This document shows positions 14,967 to 22,798 of a DNA stretch of 42,579 nt, one piece after another. Every line of letters starts with the position of its first letter. Position 1 is the stretch's first letter. Source of the stretch: Nonomuraea terrae (lineage in GTDB: Bacteria > Actinomycetota > Actinomycetes > Streptosporangiales > Streptosporangiaceae); the NCBI RefSeq assembly GCF_004348995.1, contig NZ_SMKQ01000059.1:1-42579 (forward strand). The letters are read 5' to 3'. The position numbers and the translations under genes are program-made. A model generated the notes under the pieces. It was not told the DNA's origin. It worked only from the letters and a program-made list of their open reading frames with translations, and made no database searches.

Positions 14967-15614
14967 ATGATGGTGACGATCGCGGAAGAGCTCCTCCTGC
15001 TCGCCCTCAGCGAGGACAAGGGCAAACCCCTCGTGAGCACGGCGCAGCTCGACCCGGCCCTCGCCGGCGCGCTGCTCGCCGAGCTGGCCGTCTGGGACCG
15101 GGTGGAGCTGTCCAACAAGAAGGTGACGGTGAAAGACCCGTCCCCGGTCGGCGACGACGAGCTCGACGCCGTGCTGTCCCGCATCGTCGAGCAGGAGAAG
15201 GAGAAGAGCCCGGTCTGGTGGGTGCAGAAGCTGCAGGCGGGCAAACCGCGCCGGCGTCTGCTGTCGAGGCTGGCGGCCTCGGGCGTGCTGTCGGAGGAGC
15301 GCGGCAAGGTGCTCGGCGTCTTCCCCGTCACCCGCTGGCCGGAGGCGCATCCGGGTGTCGAGGCCGACGTCAGGGAGCGGGTATCGGCCGTGCTGGCGGG
15401 CGCCGCCCCCGACACCCGCACGGCCGTGCTCATCTCGGTCGCCAACGCGGCGAGCATCGTCCGCAAGGCGTTCCCCGGCGCCGACAAGGCCCGCGTCAAG
15501 GAGATCGCCGAGGGCGCCTGGGCGGCGGACGCGGTCGCCAAGACCATCGCCGCCGCCACCGCCGCGGCCATGACCGCGGTCATGGCCGCCACCGTCACCA
15601 CCGCGGCGAGCTGA
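14967..15614 (+). CDS. GPP34 (GOLPH3/Vps74-like) domain protein
   Basis: 215 residues. The N-terminus TIAEELLLLALSEDKGKPL and the following LDPALAGALLAELAVWDRVEL are the signature of the bacterial GPP34 family, homologous to eukaryotic GOLPH3, which binds phosphoinositides and Golgi glycosyltransferases. Bacterial members are abundant in actinomycetes and of unknown role. The end is an Ala/Thr-rich helix AAATAAAMTAVMAATVTTAAS whose DNA contains a 26-bp perfect palindrome. ATG 14967 has GGAGG 13 bases upstream; starts at 14970 or 14973 are also possible. It converges on the LCP gene over a shared hairpin. Confidence 0.88.
   Translation: MMVTIAEELLLLALSEDKGKPLVSTAQLDPALAGALLAELAVWDRVELSNKKVTVKDPSPVGDDELDAVLSRIVEQEKEKSPVWWVQKLQAGKPRRRLLSRLAASGVLSEERGKVLGVFPVTRWPEAHPGVEADVRERVSAVLAGAAPDTRTAVLISVANAASIVRKAFPGADKARVKEIAEGAWAADAVAKTIAAATAAAMTAVMAATVTTAAS
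15564..15589. repeat. 26-bp perfect palindrome in the GPP34 3' coding region
   Basis: The left arm GCGGCCATGACCG is the exact reverse complement of the right arm that follows, with the centre at 15576/15577 and no loop. It encodes Ala-Ala-Met-Thr-Ala-Val-Met-Ala-Ala. Symmetry stops exactly at both ends. Confidence 0.8.
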
Positions 15615-15623
15615 ACGGGGGAT

Positions 15624-15652
15624 GGGTCGCGCGGCGCGGAGCCGCGCGACCC
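15624..15652. terminator. Bidirectional hairpin terminator
   Basis: GGGTCGCGCGGC (15624-15635) and GCCGCGCGACCC (15641-15652) form a perfect 12-bp stem with a 5-base loop. It sits between the convergent stops of the GPP34 gene (15614) and the LCP gene (15656). There is no U-run, as is common in actinomycetes. Confidence 0.75.
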
Positions 15653-15655
15653 CGG

Positions 15656-16912
15656 TCAGGTGGCGTCGAGAACGTCCTTCGGCACCGGCTTGTCCTCCTT
15701 CAGGGCGTTGAAGATCGCCAGCGCCTTCGTGCGGTCCCACTTGACCGCCGTGCCGCCGCCCGGGATGACCTCGTTGCCCCCGAACGGCACCACCGTGGTC
15801 ACCGGGCTGTCGCCCATCGCGAGCCCCAGCGAGAGCATGTTGAACGCCCCCGTGCCGGAGTCGACCTCGACGGCGTCCGTGGCGCTCATGGCCAGCGGGA
15901 TCGAGGTGAACGGGTTGAGCAGCACCCCCGGGCTGGCGGCCTTCTTCACGACCGCGCCGAGGAACTGCCGCTGCCGCTTGGTGCGTTCGAAGTCGGGCAG
16001 CGCGCCGCCCTTGCGGGTGCGCACGTAGCCGAGGGCCTGGGCGCCGGTGAGCTCCTGCGTGCCCTTCTTGAGCTTCAGACCGGCCTTGGGGTCGTTGACG
16101 GCGGCCCGTACGTTGATCTCGACGCCGCCGATGGCGTCCACGATGTCCACGAAGCCGGCGAAGCCGATCTCCATGTAGTTGTCGACGTGCACCCCGGTGA
16201 CCGTCTCGACGGTGCGGACCAGCAGCTGCGGGCCGCCGATGGCGTAGGCGGAGTTGAGCTTGTCGCGCCCGCGGCCCGGGATGGTGACGGCCGAGTCGCG
16301 CGGCAGGCTGACCAGCGTCGGCCGGTCACTGCCCTCGGGGATGTGCAGCAACATCATCGAGTCGGTGCGCTGGCCGGCGGCCCGGCCGGTGGCCAGCTTC
16401 CTGCGCTGCGCGGCCGTCAGGCCCTTGCGGCTGTCGGAGCCGACGAGCAGCCAGTTGGTGCCCGGCGTGTCGGCCGGACGGCCCTCGTAGTCGTCGAGCA
16501 CGCCGTCGATGCCCGCCAGCCTGGAGTCGATCCAGAAGAACATGCCCACCGCGGCCACGAGCAGCACCACCAGCAGCCCGGCGATGATCTTCACGATGGT
16601 TCCGCCCGACACGCGCTTACGCGGCCCCCGGGGCTCCCTCGGCTCGTCCCGCCGCCCTCTGAGCGGTTTGACGGGCCCACTGCCCGAGCGCTGCTTGCCG
16701 TACACGCGCGATCGGGCGCGCGACGGCTCGCCCGGCGGCGGCTCGGGGACCTGGGAGGCGGCGGGGAGCTTGTGCGTGGGCGCCCCCGGCCCTCCCGACG
16801 GCGTCCGGTGCGCGGGCGCACCCCCCGAACGCAGGCCGTCGCCGGGCCGCGGTGGCAGCGGGCGGCCGTCGCCCGGCGAGCGCATGGCTCGCGTCCGGTC
16901 GTCCTCAGACAC
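15656..16912 (-). CDS. LytR-CpsA-Psr (LCP) family wall-polymer ligase
   Basis: 418 residues from GTG 16912, supported by GGGGAG eight bases upstream; ATG 16939 is a weaker alternative. A long Pro/Arg-rich cytosolic region (1-102) precedes one membrane helix (about 103-126). The extracellular LCP domain has LLVGSDSR (Asp160, Arg162), QRTDSMMLLH (Arg182, Asp184), VSLPRDS (Arg205) and GYVRTRK. These residues bind polyprenyl pyrophosphate and magnesium. The enzyme transfers lipid-linked glycopolymers to peptidoglycan. No C-terminal LytR_C domain follows. It diverges from the CNNM pair over a 243-bp gap. Confidence 0.93.
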   Translation of the reverse strand: MSEDDRTRAMRSPGDGRPLPPRPGDGLRSGGAPAHRTPSGGPGAPTHKLPAASQVPEPPPGEPSRARSRVYGKQRSGSGPVKPLRGRRDEPREPRGPRKRVSGGTIVKIIAGLLVVLLVAAVGMFFWIDSRLAGIDGVLDDYEGRPADTPGTNWLLVGSDSRKGLTAAQRRKLATGRAAGQRTDSMMLLHIPEGSDRPTLVSLPRDSAVTIPGRGRDKLNSAYAIGGPQLLVRTVETVTGVHVDNYMEIGFAGFVDIVDAIGGVEINVRAAVNDPKAGLKLKKGTQELTGAQALGYVRTRKGGALPDFERTKRQRQFLGAVVKKAASPGVLLNPFTSIPLAMSATDAVEVDSGTGAFNMLSLGLAMGDSPVTTVVPFGGNEVIPGGGTAVKWDRTKALAIFNALKEDKPVPKDVLDAT

Positions 16913-17116
16913 TTCGCCTTCTCCCCTTCGCTTTGTCATAGACGCTACGTCCAAACCCCAGCAGTGAAGACGCTCGGCCAAGGTTTTGCCACGGAAAAGT
17001 ACGCGGAACGGGCGGACTGTGACCCCGGAAACATAGAGGCCACCCCCGTCGTTACGGTTATGGACAACCTCTATCGAAGGGATGATCGTGTCCGCTCCGG
17101 ACCCGTGGAGTCTTTG

Positions 17117-17161
17117 CCCGTGCTCAGGCACGGGTTCCTCTGAGGGCTCACTGCGGTGAGC
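17117..17161 (+). promoter_or_regulatory. Leader hairpins before the first CNNM gene, second one holding the start codon
   Basis: CCCGTGC (17117-17123) pairs with GCACGGG (17128-17134) over a TCAG loop. Further on GCTCAC (17146-17151) pairs with GTGAGC (17156-17161) over TGCG, which places the GTG start (17156) in the stem next to GAGGG (17142-17146). GCTCA at 17122-17126 could instead pair with TGAGC at 17157-17161. The rest of the 243-bp gap (16913-17116) shows nothing I can name. Confidence 0.5.
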
Positions 17162-18505
17162 GCCTATCTCGGGCTGCTGGCCCTTATTCTCCTCACAGCG
17201 GCGACGGGCTACTTCGTCGCCCAGGAATTCGCCTTCGTCGCCGCCGACCGCGGGATCCTGCGCGAGCAGGCCGCCGCCGGTGACGCCGCCGCGGAGAAGG
17301 CCCTGCGGGTGACCTCCCGCCTCTCGTTCATGCTCTCCGGCGCACAGCTCGGCATCACCGTCACGGCCCTGCTGGTCGGTTTCCTGGCCGAGCCCGCCAT
17401 CGCCGTACTCGTACGCCCCTGGCTGACCGACATGGGGCTGCCCGGCTCCGTGATCACGGGGCTGTCCGTGGCCATCGGCGTGTTCGTGGCGACCGTGGTG
17501 CAGATGGTGCTCGGCGAGCTGGCCCCGAAGAACCTCGGCATCGCCAGGCCCGAGCGGGTCGCCAAGTTCCTGGCCGGCTCGACGCTGCTCTACCTCGCCA
17601 TCGCCGGCCCGGTCATCCGGATGTTCGACTCCGCCGCCTCCGGGCTGCTGCGGCTCGTCGGCATCGAGCCGGTCGAGGAGGTGGAGCACGGCGCCACGCC
17701 CGAGGAGCTCTCGCGCATCATCGCGGAGTCCAGCCGGGCGGGCGAGCTGCCGCCGAAGCTCTCCGAGCTGCTCGAACGCGCCCTGGAGTTCGGCGACCGC
17801 ACGGCGGAGGAGATCATGGTCCCCCGCCCGCGCGTCGTGACCCTGCGCGACTCCCAGACCGTCTCCGACCTGCTCGACGCCATGCGCGAGTGCGGCCACT
17901 CCCGTTTCCCGGTGCTCCGGGACGACGGCGACGTGGCGGGCGTCACGGGCGTGCGGGAGCTGCTCGCGGCCGGCGTGGACCGCGGCCCGATCAGCGCCGT
18001 CACCCGCCCCGCCCTGCTGGTGCCCGACTCTGTCCCGCTCCCGGCGGTCCTCGACCGCATGCGGGTCGCCAAGGACGACATCGCCTGCGTCATCGACGAG
18101 TACGGCGGCCTGGCCGGCGTCATCACCATCGAGGACCTGGCCGAGGAGCTGGTCGGCGAGCTGGTCGACGAGAACGACCCCGAGCCGGCCGGCGCGGTGG
18201 AGCACCCCGGCGGCGTCTGGGAGGTCCCGGCCCGGCTCCGGCTCGACGAGGTCGAACGCGCGACGGGTGTGGCGTTGCCGGAGAGCGACGACTACGACAC
18301 CCTCGCCGGTCTCGTCCTGGCCAGGCTCGGCCGCATGCCCAACCCGGGTGACACGGTGACCGTGCCGCTCGCCCCCGACTCCGACCCGTTCGCCGAGGAC
18401 GAGGAGGAGCACATGGCGCAGCTCACGGTCATGTCGCTCAACCGCCGCGTTCCCGAGTGGGTGCGGGTGGCCCCGGTCCAGCAGCACGCGGAGGCGCGCC
18501 GATGA
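17156..18505 (+). CDS. CNNM/CorC-type transporter (hemolysin family) with CBS pair and C-terminal CorC_HlyC domain
   Basis: 449 residues. The N-terminal CNNM membrane domain (about 1-190) has QEFAFVAADR, FMLSGAQLGITVTALLVGFLAEP and QMVLGELAPKNLGIARPERV. A CBS pair spans about 215-340 (EIMVPRPRVVTL, then DDIACVIDEYGGLAGVITIEDLAEELVGEL). A C-terminal CorC_HlyC domain lies at about 350-440. Family members export magnesium or cobalt or sense them; the old name hemolysin is misleading. The GTG start lies inside a hairpin. The last four bases overlap the next gene (ATGA), so the two are coupled and may form a heteromer. Confidence 0.92.
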   Translation: MSAYLGLLALILLTAATGYFVAQEFAFVAADRGILREQAAAGDAAAEKALRVTSRLSFMLSGAQLGITVTALLVGFLAEPAIAVLVRPWLTDMGLPGSVITGLSVAIGVFVATVVQMVLGELAPKNLGIARPERVAKFLAGSTLLYLAIAGPVIRMFDSAASGLLRLVGIEPVEEVEHGATPEELSRIIAESSRAGELPPKLSELLERALEFGDRTAEEIMVPRPRVVTLRDSQTVSDLLDAMRECGHSRFPVLRDDGDVAGVTGVRELLAAGVDRGPISAVTRPALLVPDSVPLPAVLDRMRVAKDDIACVIDEYGGLAGVITIEDLAEELVGELVDENDPEPAGAVEHPGGVWEVPARLRLDEVERATGVALPESDDYDTLAGLVLARLGRMPNPGDTVTVPLAPDSDPFAEDEEEHMAQLTVMSLNRRVPEWVRVAPVQQHAEARR

Positions 18506-19512
18506 GCCTGATCATCCTCAGCGTCGCGCTGCTGCTCTTCAACGCGCTGTTCGTGGCCGCCGAGTTCGCCTTCGTCTCCTCACGGCGCCACCGCCTGGAG
18601 GAGATGGCCACCGGCGGCAACCGCATGGTGAGGCTGGCCGCCAAGTCGGCGGTGGGCGGCGGCCGCAAGCTGTCGCTCATGCTCGCGGGCGCCCAGCTGG
18701 GCATCACCCTGTGCACGCTCGGCCTGGGCCAGGTGACCGAGCCGGCGATCGAGCACTACCTGGAGCCGGTCTTCGCCGCAGCCGGGATCCCCGAGGCCAT
18801 GCGGCTGCCCATCGCGCTGGCGTTCTCGCTGGCGCTGGTGACGTTCCTGCACATGGTGGTGGGCGAGATGGCCCCGAAGTCGTGGGCGCTCACCCACCCG
18901 GAGCGGGCGGCGCTGATCCTGACGTTCCCGTTCCGCGCGTTCACCACGGTGATGAGCCCGCTGCTCACGACGCTCAACACCCTGACGAACCTCATCCTGC
19001 GCCTGTTCGGCGTCCAGCCCAGAGACGAGCTGGCGACGACCCGCACACCGCGCCAGCTCGCGATGCTGGTCGGCGAATCGGGGCGGATGGGCCTGCTGGA
19101 CCGCGAGGAACACGACCTGCTGACCAGAGCCCTGCGCCTCGACGACGAGGGCATCGAACGCCTCATGATCCCCATAGCGCAAGCCGTGAAGGTCCCCTCC
19201 ACAGCCGACGCAGCCCAGATCAGGTCAACGGCGGCGACCAGCAGACATCTGCGACTCCTGGTGGAAGGCCCACGAGGTGTCGAGGGAGTCCTGCACGCCC
19301 GCGAGGCCCTCCTGGCGCCCACAGGCAAGGCCCGCGACTTCGCCCGCCCCATTCCCAGCCTCGCCTGCACCACGCAGGTCCCTGAGGCGGTGACGGCCCT
19401 CCAGGAGGCGAGATCCCACCTGGCCCTGGTGACCAATCAGGACGGCACGGTCATCGGCATGGTGAGTCTCACAGATCTGGTGGGCGAGCTCCTCGACACG
19501 AGGGCCGCATAA
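18502..19512 (+). CDS. Second CNNM/hemolysin-family transporter, without CorC_HlyC domain
   Basis: 336 residues from ATG 18502, overlapping the upstream stop. The CNNM domain repeats the first gene's motifs (AEFAFVSSRRHRLEEMA, LMLAGAQLGITLCTLGLGQVTEP, HMVVGEMAPKSWALTHPERA). The CBS pair (about 200-330) is degenerate: the usual MVPR is MIPI, and it ends at MVSLTDLVGELL with no C-terminal domain. The pattern of a full-length member followed by a shorter one is typical in actinomycetes and suggests a complex. Downstream lies a gene-free, hairpin-rich stretch. Confidence 0.9.
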   Translation: MSLIILSVALLLFNALFVAAEFAFVSSRRHRLEEMATGGNRMVRLAAKSAVGGGRKLSLMLAGAQLGITLCTLGLGQVTEPAIEHYLEPVFAAAGIPEAMRLPIALAFSLALVTFLHMVVGEMAPKSWALTHPERAALILTFPFRAFTTVMSPLLTTLNTLTNLILRLFGVQPRDELATTRTPRQLAMLVGESGRMGLLDREEHDLLTRALRLDDEGIERLMIPIAQAVKVPSTADAAQIRSTAATSRHLRLLVEGPRGVEGVLHAREALLAPTGKARDFARPIPSLACTTQVPEAVTALQEARSHLALVTNQDGTVIGMVSLTDLVGELLDTRAA

Positions 19513-19528
19513 GTGTGAGGCAAAACAC

Positions 19529-19581
19529 AGGCCCGGAAGGTACGCAAGTCACCATAAAGCACCTTGCAACCATCCGGGCCT
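19529..19581 (+). terminator. Two-step hairpin after the CNNM operon
   Basis: AGGCCCGGA (19529-19537) pairs with TCCGGGCCT (19573-19581), enclosing an inner stem GCAAG (19544-19548)/CTTGC (19563-19567). GGGCCT (19576-19581) could alternatively pair with AGGCCC at 19591-19596. It starts 16 bases past the stop at 19512 and probably ends transcription there. Confidence 0.55.
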
Positions 19582-19742
19582 ACCCTCCAAAGGCCCTACC
19601 CCAGCACAAGAACTCCCCGAAAGAAGGAGCCTCCCCTTGCGCCGGCCCCCACACTTCGCCACTGTGGGTCTGCAACAGGGACGTACGACGACCCAGAGCA
19701 CGACCAGCACAAGAGCAGGACCAAGGGACACCGCCGTCCGGC

Positions 19743-19837
19743 GAACAACCGCACACACGGCAGAACAACCGCACGCACGACGAGCAACCGACATACGGCG
19801 AACAACCGGACGTACGGCGAGCAACCGAAACCCGGTT
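19743..19837. repeat. Five degenerate tandem repeats of 18-20 bp
   Basis: GA(A/G)CAACCG recurs at 19743, 19763, 19782, 19800 and 19819, each followed by a variable ACxTACGGC-like tail, with spacings of 20, 19, 18 and 19 bp. The spacings are not multiples of three, so the array is not a coding repeat. It lies in the 465-bp stretch (19513-19977) where I see no gene. Confidence 0.7.
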
Positions 19838-19842
19838 GTGAC

Positions 19843-19911
19843 GGGGGTCCGGGGGCTTCGCCCCCGGGAGCGCAGCGTCCCCCTGGGGGTCCGGGGGTCA
19901 TCCCCCGGGAG
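19843..19911. repeat. Duplicated GC-rich hairpin unit
   Basis: Two direct copies of a unit that begins GGGGGTCCGGGGG and ends CCCCCGGGAG lie at 19843-19870 and 19885-19911. Each folds into CCGGGGG/CCCCCGG, with loop CTTCG in the first and TCAT in the second. This resembles the intergenic palindromic repeats common in actinomycete genomes. Confidence 0.7.
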
Positions 19912-19934
19912 AAATGACGAGGGGACCCGAGGGA

Positions 19935-19953
19935 GCAAACCTGAAAGGTTTGC
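19935..19953 (-). terminator. Hairpin downstream of tRNA-Leu
   Basis: GCAAACCT and AGGTTTGC form a perfect 8-bp stem with a 3-base loop, 25 bases past the 3' end of the tRNA. It probably ends that transcript; there is no U-run. Confidence 0.6.
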
Positions 19954-19977
19954 GACCAAGGATCCCCAGTCACCGAG

Positions 19978-20060
19978 TGGGCGAGGAGGGATTTGAACCC
20001 TCACGTCCTTTCGGACACACGGACCTGAACCGTGCGCGTCTGCCGTTCCGCCACCCGCCC
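19978..20060 (-). tRNA. tRNA-Leu (anticodon CAG)
   Basis: An 83-nt cloverleaf on the minus strand. The acceptor GGGCGGG pairs with CTCGCCC (one G-U) and the discriminator is A. The D-arm starts TGGCGGAACGGCAGACGC as in other bacterial tRNA-Leu. The anticodon stem CACGG/CCGTG encloses loop TTCAGGT with CAG (complement at 20025-20027). The class II variable arm is TGTCC GAAA GGACG, and the T-arm contains GTTCAAATC. CCA is not encoded. A leucine tRNA next to fhaA is also found in Mycobacterium tuberculosis (leuT), so the synteny is old. Confidence 0.95.
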
Positions 20061-20259
20061 TTGTGGGTGCGGAAAGAAGACTAGCACGGAACAGCCAGTG
20101 GTACTGAACCCGGATACGATCGCATAAGACACGGGAGCGGAGGAGCTGGGCGCGACCGCCGACGAGCGCCAGGGAGACCGTTACGTGGAACGAGCGGAAA
20201 CCGGGCGCCGGACGCGTCTGGGGGCCGCGATCATATGCACGGAGGAAGGGAGGTACCCG

Positions 20260-21000
20260 GTGGGAGTCCTTCAGCGCTTCGAGCGAAGGCTCGAAGGCTT
20301 GGTTGAGGGGGCCTTTGCGCGGGCGTTCAAATCTGACCTTCAGCCGGTCGAGGTCGCCAGCGCGGTTCAGCGGGAGATGGATGAGCGTGCGGCAATCGTG
20401 GCTCAGGGTCGCACGCTCGTGCCCAACGACTTCGTGGTCGAGCTGTCCACGACCGACAGCGAGAGGCTCGAGGTCTACGCCGACAGCATCAGCCACGAAC
20501 TGGCCAACCTCGCCAGGGAGTACGCCAAGGAACAGGGCTACTCCTTCGTGGGACCGGTCCGGGTTCGCTTCGAGACGGCCGGCGACCTGGCTGTGGGCTT
20601 GTTCCGCATCCGGTCGGGGGTCATCCGCGGCGCGACGGTCGAGCAGGACGAGATCCGCCAGCCGGCGAGCGACCTGCCACCGTCGAGGCCTAACGCTTTC
20701 AACGGGCGGCCGCGGCTGCTCGTCTCCACTCAGGACGATCCGCAGGGCGACCGCTCCTACGAGCTCACCACTCCGGTGACCTTGCTCGGCAGGGGCACCG
20801 ACTGCGATCTTCGTCTCGTCGATCCGGGAGTCTCGCGGCACCATGCGGAGCTGCGCGTCGAGGGCCAGACGGTGGCCCTGGTCGATCTCGGATCCACGAA
20901 CGGCACTTTCGTCAATGGCCAGCCGGTACGCAGGATCGAGCTCCAGAACGGCACGCGAGTGACTCTGGGACGCACGACTCTGGTGTTCCGGCGCGATTAG
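20260..21000 (+). CDS. fhaA: FhaA: DUF3662 plus FHA domain signalling protein
   Basis: 246 residues from GTG 20260, chosen for GGGAGG six bases upstream; the frame is open further upstream to 20185. The N-terminal DUF3662 domain (1-120) begins with GVLQRFERRLEGLVEGAFARAFKSDLQPVEVA, as in mycobacterial FhaA (Rv0020c). The C-terminal FHA domain (about 155-246) has GRGTDCDLRL, VSRHHAEL and DLGSTNGTFVNG, which bind phosphothreonine. The long linker of mycobacterial FhaA is short here. FhaA is a substrate and partner of PknA/PknB and helps control lipid II flipping and wall synthesis at the growing tip. First gene of the seven-gene operon to pknB. Confidence 0.95.
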   Translation: MGVLQRFERRLEGLVEGAFARAFKSDLQPVEVASAVQREMDERAAIVAQGRTLVPNDFVVELSTTDSERLEVYADSISHELANLAREYAKEQGYSFVGPVRVRFETAGDLAVGLFRIRSGVIRGATVEQDEIRQPASDLPPSRPNAFNGRPRLLVSTQDDPQGDRSYELTTPVTLLGRGTDCDLRLVDPGVSRHHAELRVEGQTVALVDLGSTNGTFVNGQPVRRIELQNGTRVTLGRTTLVFRRD

Positions 21001-21017
21001 GGGTAGACAAACGGTCC

Positions 21018-21491
21018 ATGTCCGAGCTCACGCTGCTGCTGATCCGGCTCGCTTTCCTGGCGGTGCTGTGGTTTTTCGTCATTGCCGCAGTCGGCGTGAT
21101 CCGGACTGACTTGTTCGGCTCACGCACGGCTCCCGCGGCGGGTGCCCGCAAAACGGGGAAACCCGCCAAACCCGTGGCCAAGCCCAAGAGCAAGAAGGGC
21201 GAGCCACGCCAGCTCATCGTTACCGGTGGCCCTCTGCAGGGCACCACCATTAACCTCACGGAGCAGCCCATCACCATAGGCCGGGCCAACGACGCCACGC
21301 TGGTAGTCACGGACGACTACGCTTCCAGCCGGCATGCCCGGCTCTTTCCCCAGGACGGTCAGTGGATCGTGGAAGATCTCGGTTCGACCAACGGCACGTA
21401 TCTCGACCGCTCGAAAGTCACCCGCCCGACCCCGGTGCCGCTCGGTGTTCCGATCCGCGTCGGCAAGACAGTCATTGAATTGCGCAAATGA
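21018..21491 (+). CDS. fhaB: FhaB: membrane-anchored FHA protein
   Basis: 157 residues. One N-terminal membrane helix (about 6-29) is followed by a basic linker (GARKTGKPAKPVAKPKSKKG) and a C-terminal FHA domain with IGRANDATLVV, SSRHARL and LGSTNGTYLD. It corresponds to FhaB/FipA (Rv0019c), which couples kinase signals to division proteins. It starts 17 bases after fhaA and its stop overlaps the pstP start (ATGA, 21488-21491). Confidence 0.95.
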   Translation: MSELTLLLIRLAFLAVLWFFVIAAVGVIRTDLFGSRTAPAAGARKTGKPAKPVAKPKSKKGEPRQLIVTGGPLQGTTINLTEQPITIGRANDATLVVTDDYASSRHARLFPQDGQWIVEDLGSTNGTYLDRSKVTRPTPVPLGVPIRVGKTVIELRK

Positions 21492-22798
21492 CCATCGCAC
21501 TCCGCTACGCCGCCCGCTCGGACGTCGGCCTCCTCCGCGAAGGAAACGAGGACTCGGCGTACGCTAGCGGCCGCCTGCTCGCCGTCGCCGACGGCATGGG
21601 CGGGCACGCACACGGCGAGGTGGCGAGCTCTGTCGCCATCGCCGCCATGGCCTCTCTGGAAGAGGCCCAACAGGGGGGTGACCTGCTCAACGCCATCGAG
21701 GCAGCGGTACGCGACGCCAACCGCAGGCTGCACGAAATGGTGGGGCGGGATCCCAGCCTCAAAGGCATGGGCACGACTCTCACGGCCATGCTCTGGAACG
21801 GCACCCAGGTCGCCCTGGTGCACGTCGGCGACTCGCGCGCCTACCTGCTCAGGCGCGGGGAGCTCTACCAGATAACCCATGACCACACGCTGGTGCAGCA
21901 GCTCGTCGACGACGGGCGCATCACGCCGGAAGAAGCCGCCACGCATCCGCAGCGTTCGATCCTGCTGCGCGCGCTCGACGGCAGCGGTGAGGTCGATCCC
22001 GACCTGACGCTGCGCGAGGCGCAGGTGGGGGACCGCTACCTGCTGTGCTCCGACGGATTGTCGGGCGTGGTGAGCGCGGAGACGCTGCACGCCACGCTGA
22101 CCAACATCGACGATCCGGAAGAGGTGGTCCGCCAGCTCATCGACCTGGCGAACCGAGGTGGCGGTCCCGACAACATCACCTGCGTGCTGGCCGACGTCCT
22201 GGAGATCAGTGATGGGCAGCAGGTGCCCGCCGAGGCCGCCGTCGTCGGCGCCGCGGGCATGGCCCGGCTGCACGGAAACCCGCAGGAGACCCAGCCGGGG
22301 CGAGCAAGCGCGGTGACCGCACCCCAGCCGGTGCTCACCGACGACGACGATGACCTGGACGAGCCGGTCGCCAAGACGTCCCGGCGGCCGGTCAAGCGTC
22401 GTCGCCTGTGGCCCGTCCTGGTCACCGTGCTCGGAATCGGCATCGTCGGCATCGGCGCCGGCGGTTACTTTGGATACCAGTGGACGCAGGACCAGTTCTT
22501 CGTCGGTGCTAGGGGCGACGAGGTGGTCGTGTTCCAGGGGATCAAGAAGGAGGTGGGGCCGTTCCAGCTCTTCGAGGTCTCCGAGCCCACGGGCAGGCAG
22601 CTCTCCCAGCTGTCGGAGGCGGACCAGGCGCTGATCAGGAGCGGCATCCCCGTCACCACCGTCGACGAAGGGCTGACAAGGATCAACAGCTTGAAGTTCC
22701 AGGATGAGCCCGACGAAGCAGAGACCGCCGCGGAGCCGGACGCGTCACCCACGCCCTCGGCGTCCGCTTCCGCCACGAAGACGAAACAGCAGCAGTAG
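21488..22798 (+). CDS. pstP: PstP: PP2C-type Ser/Thr protein phosphatase
   Basis: 436 residues. The cytosolic PP2C domain (about 5-235) has the metal-binding EGNED (Glu18-Asp22), ADGMGGHAHGEVAS (Asp35), HVGDSRAYLLR, CSDGLSGVV and GGPDNITCVL. A single membrane helix (about 310-330) follows a basic RRPVKRRR stretch. The outer part is about 105 residues and ends in a Thr/Ser/Pro-rich tail. It dephosphorylates PknA, PknB and their targets. It overlaps fhaB, and rodA begins at the base after its stop. Confidence 0.95.
   Translation: MTIALRYAARSDVGLLREGNEDSAYASGRLLAVADGMGGHAHGEVASSVAIAAMASLEEAQQGGDLLNAIEAAVRDANRRLHEMVGRDPSLKGMGTTLTAMLWNGTQVALVHVGDSRAYLLRRGELYQITHDHTLVQQLVDDGRITPEEAATHPQRSILLRALDGSGEVDPDLTLREAQVGDRYLLCSDGLSGVVSAETLHATLTNIDDPEEVVRQLIDLANRGGGPDNITCVLADVLEISDGQQVPAEAAVVGAAGMARLHGNPQETQPGRASAVTAPQPVLTDDDDDLDEPVAKTSRRPVKRRRLWPVLVTVLGIGIVGIGAGGYFGYQWTQDQFFVGARGDEVVVFQGIKKEVGPFQLFEVSEPTGRQLSQLSEADQALIRSGIPVTTVDEGLTRINSLKFQDEPDEAETAAEPDASPTPSASASATKTKQQQ

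Noticed and set aside
16940..18487. An upstream extension of the LCP frame, antisense to the CNNM gene.
   Set aside because: The GTG at 16912 has a good ribosome site and the extension has no membrane or domain signal.
20061..20259. The gap before fhaA was checked for promoters of fhaA and tRNA-Leu.
   Set aside because: Several -10-like hexamers exist (for example TACGAT, TAGTCT) but none has a convincing -35 at proper spacing.
19549..20844. A 431-codon minus-strand frame over the repeats, tRNA-Leu and fhaA.
   Set aside because: It runs through a tRNA gene and antisense to fhaA; its Cys/Arg/Val-rich product reflects the repeats.
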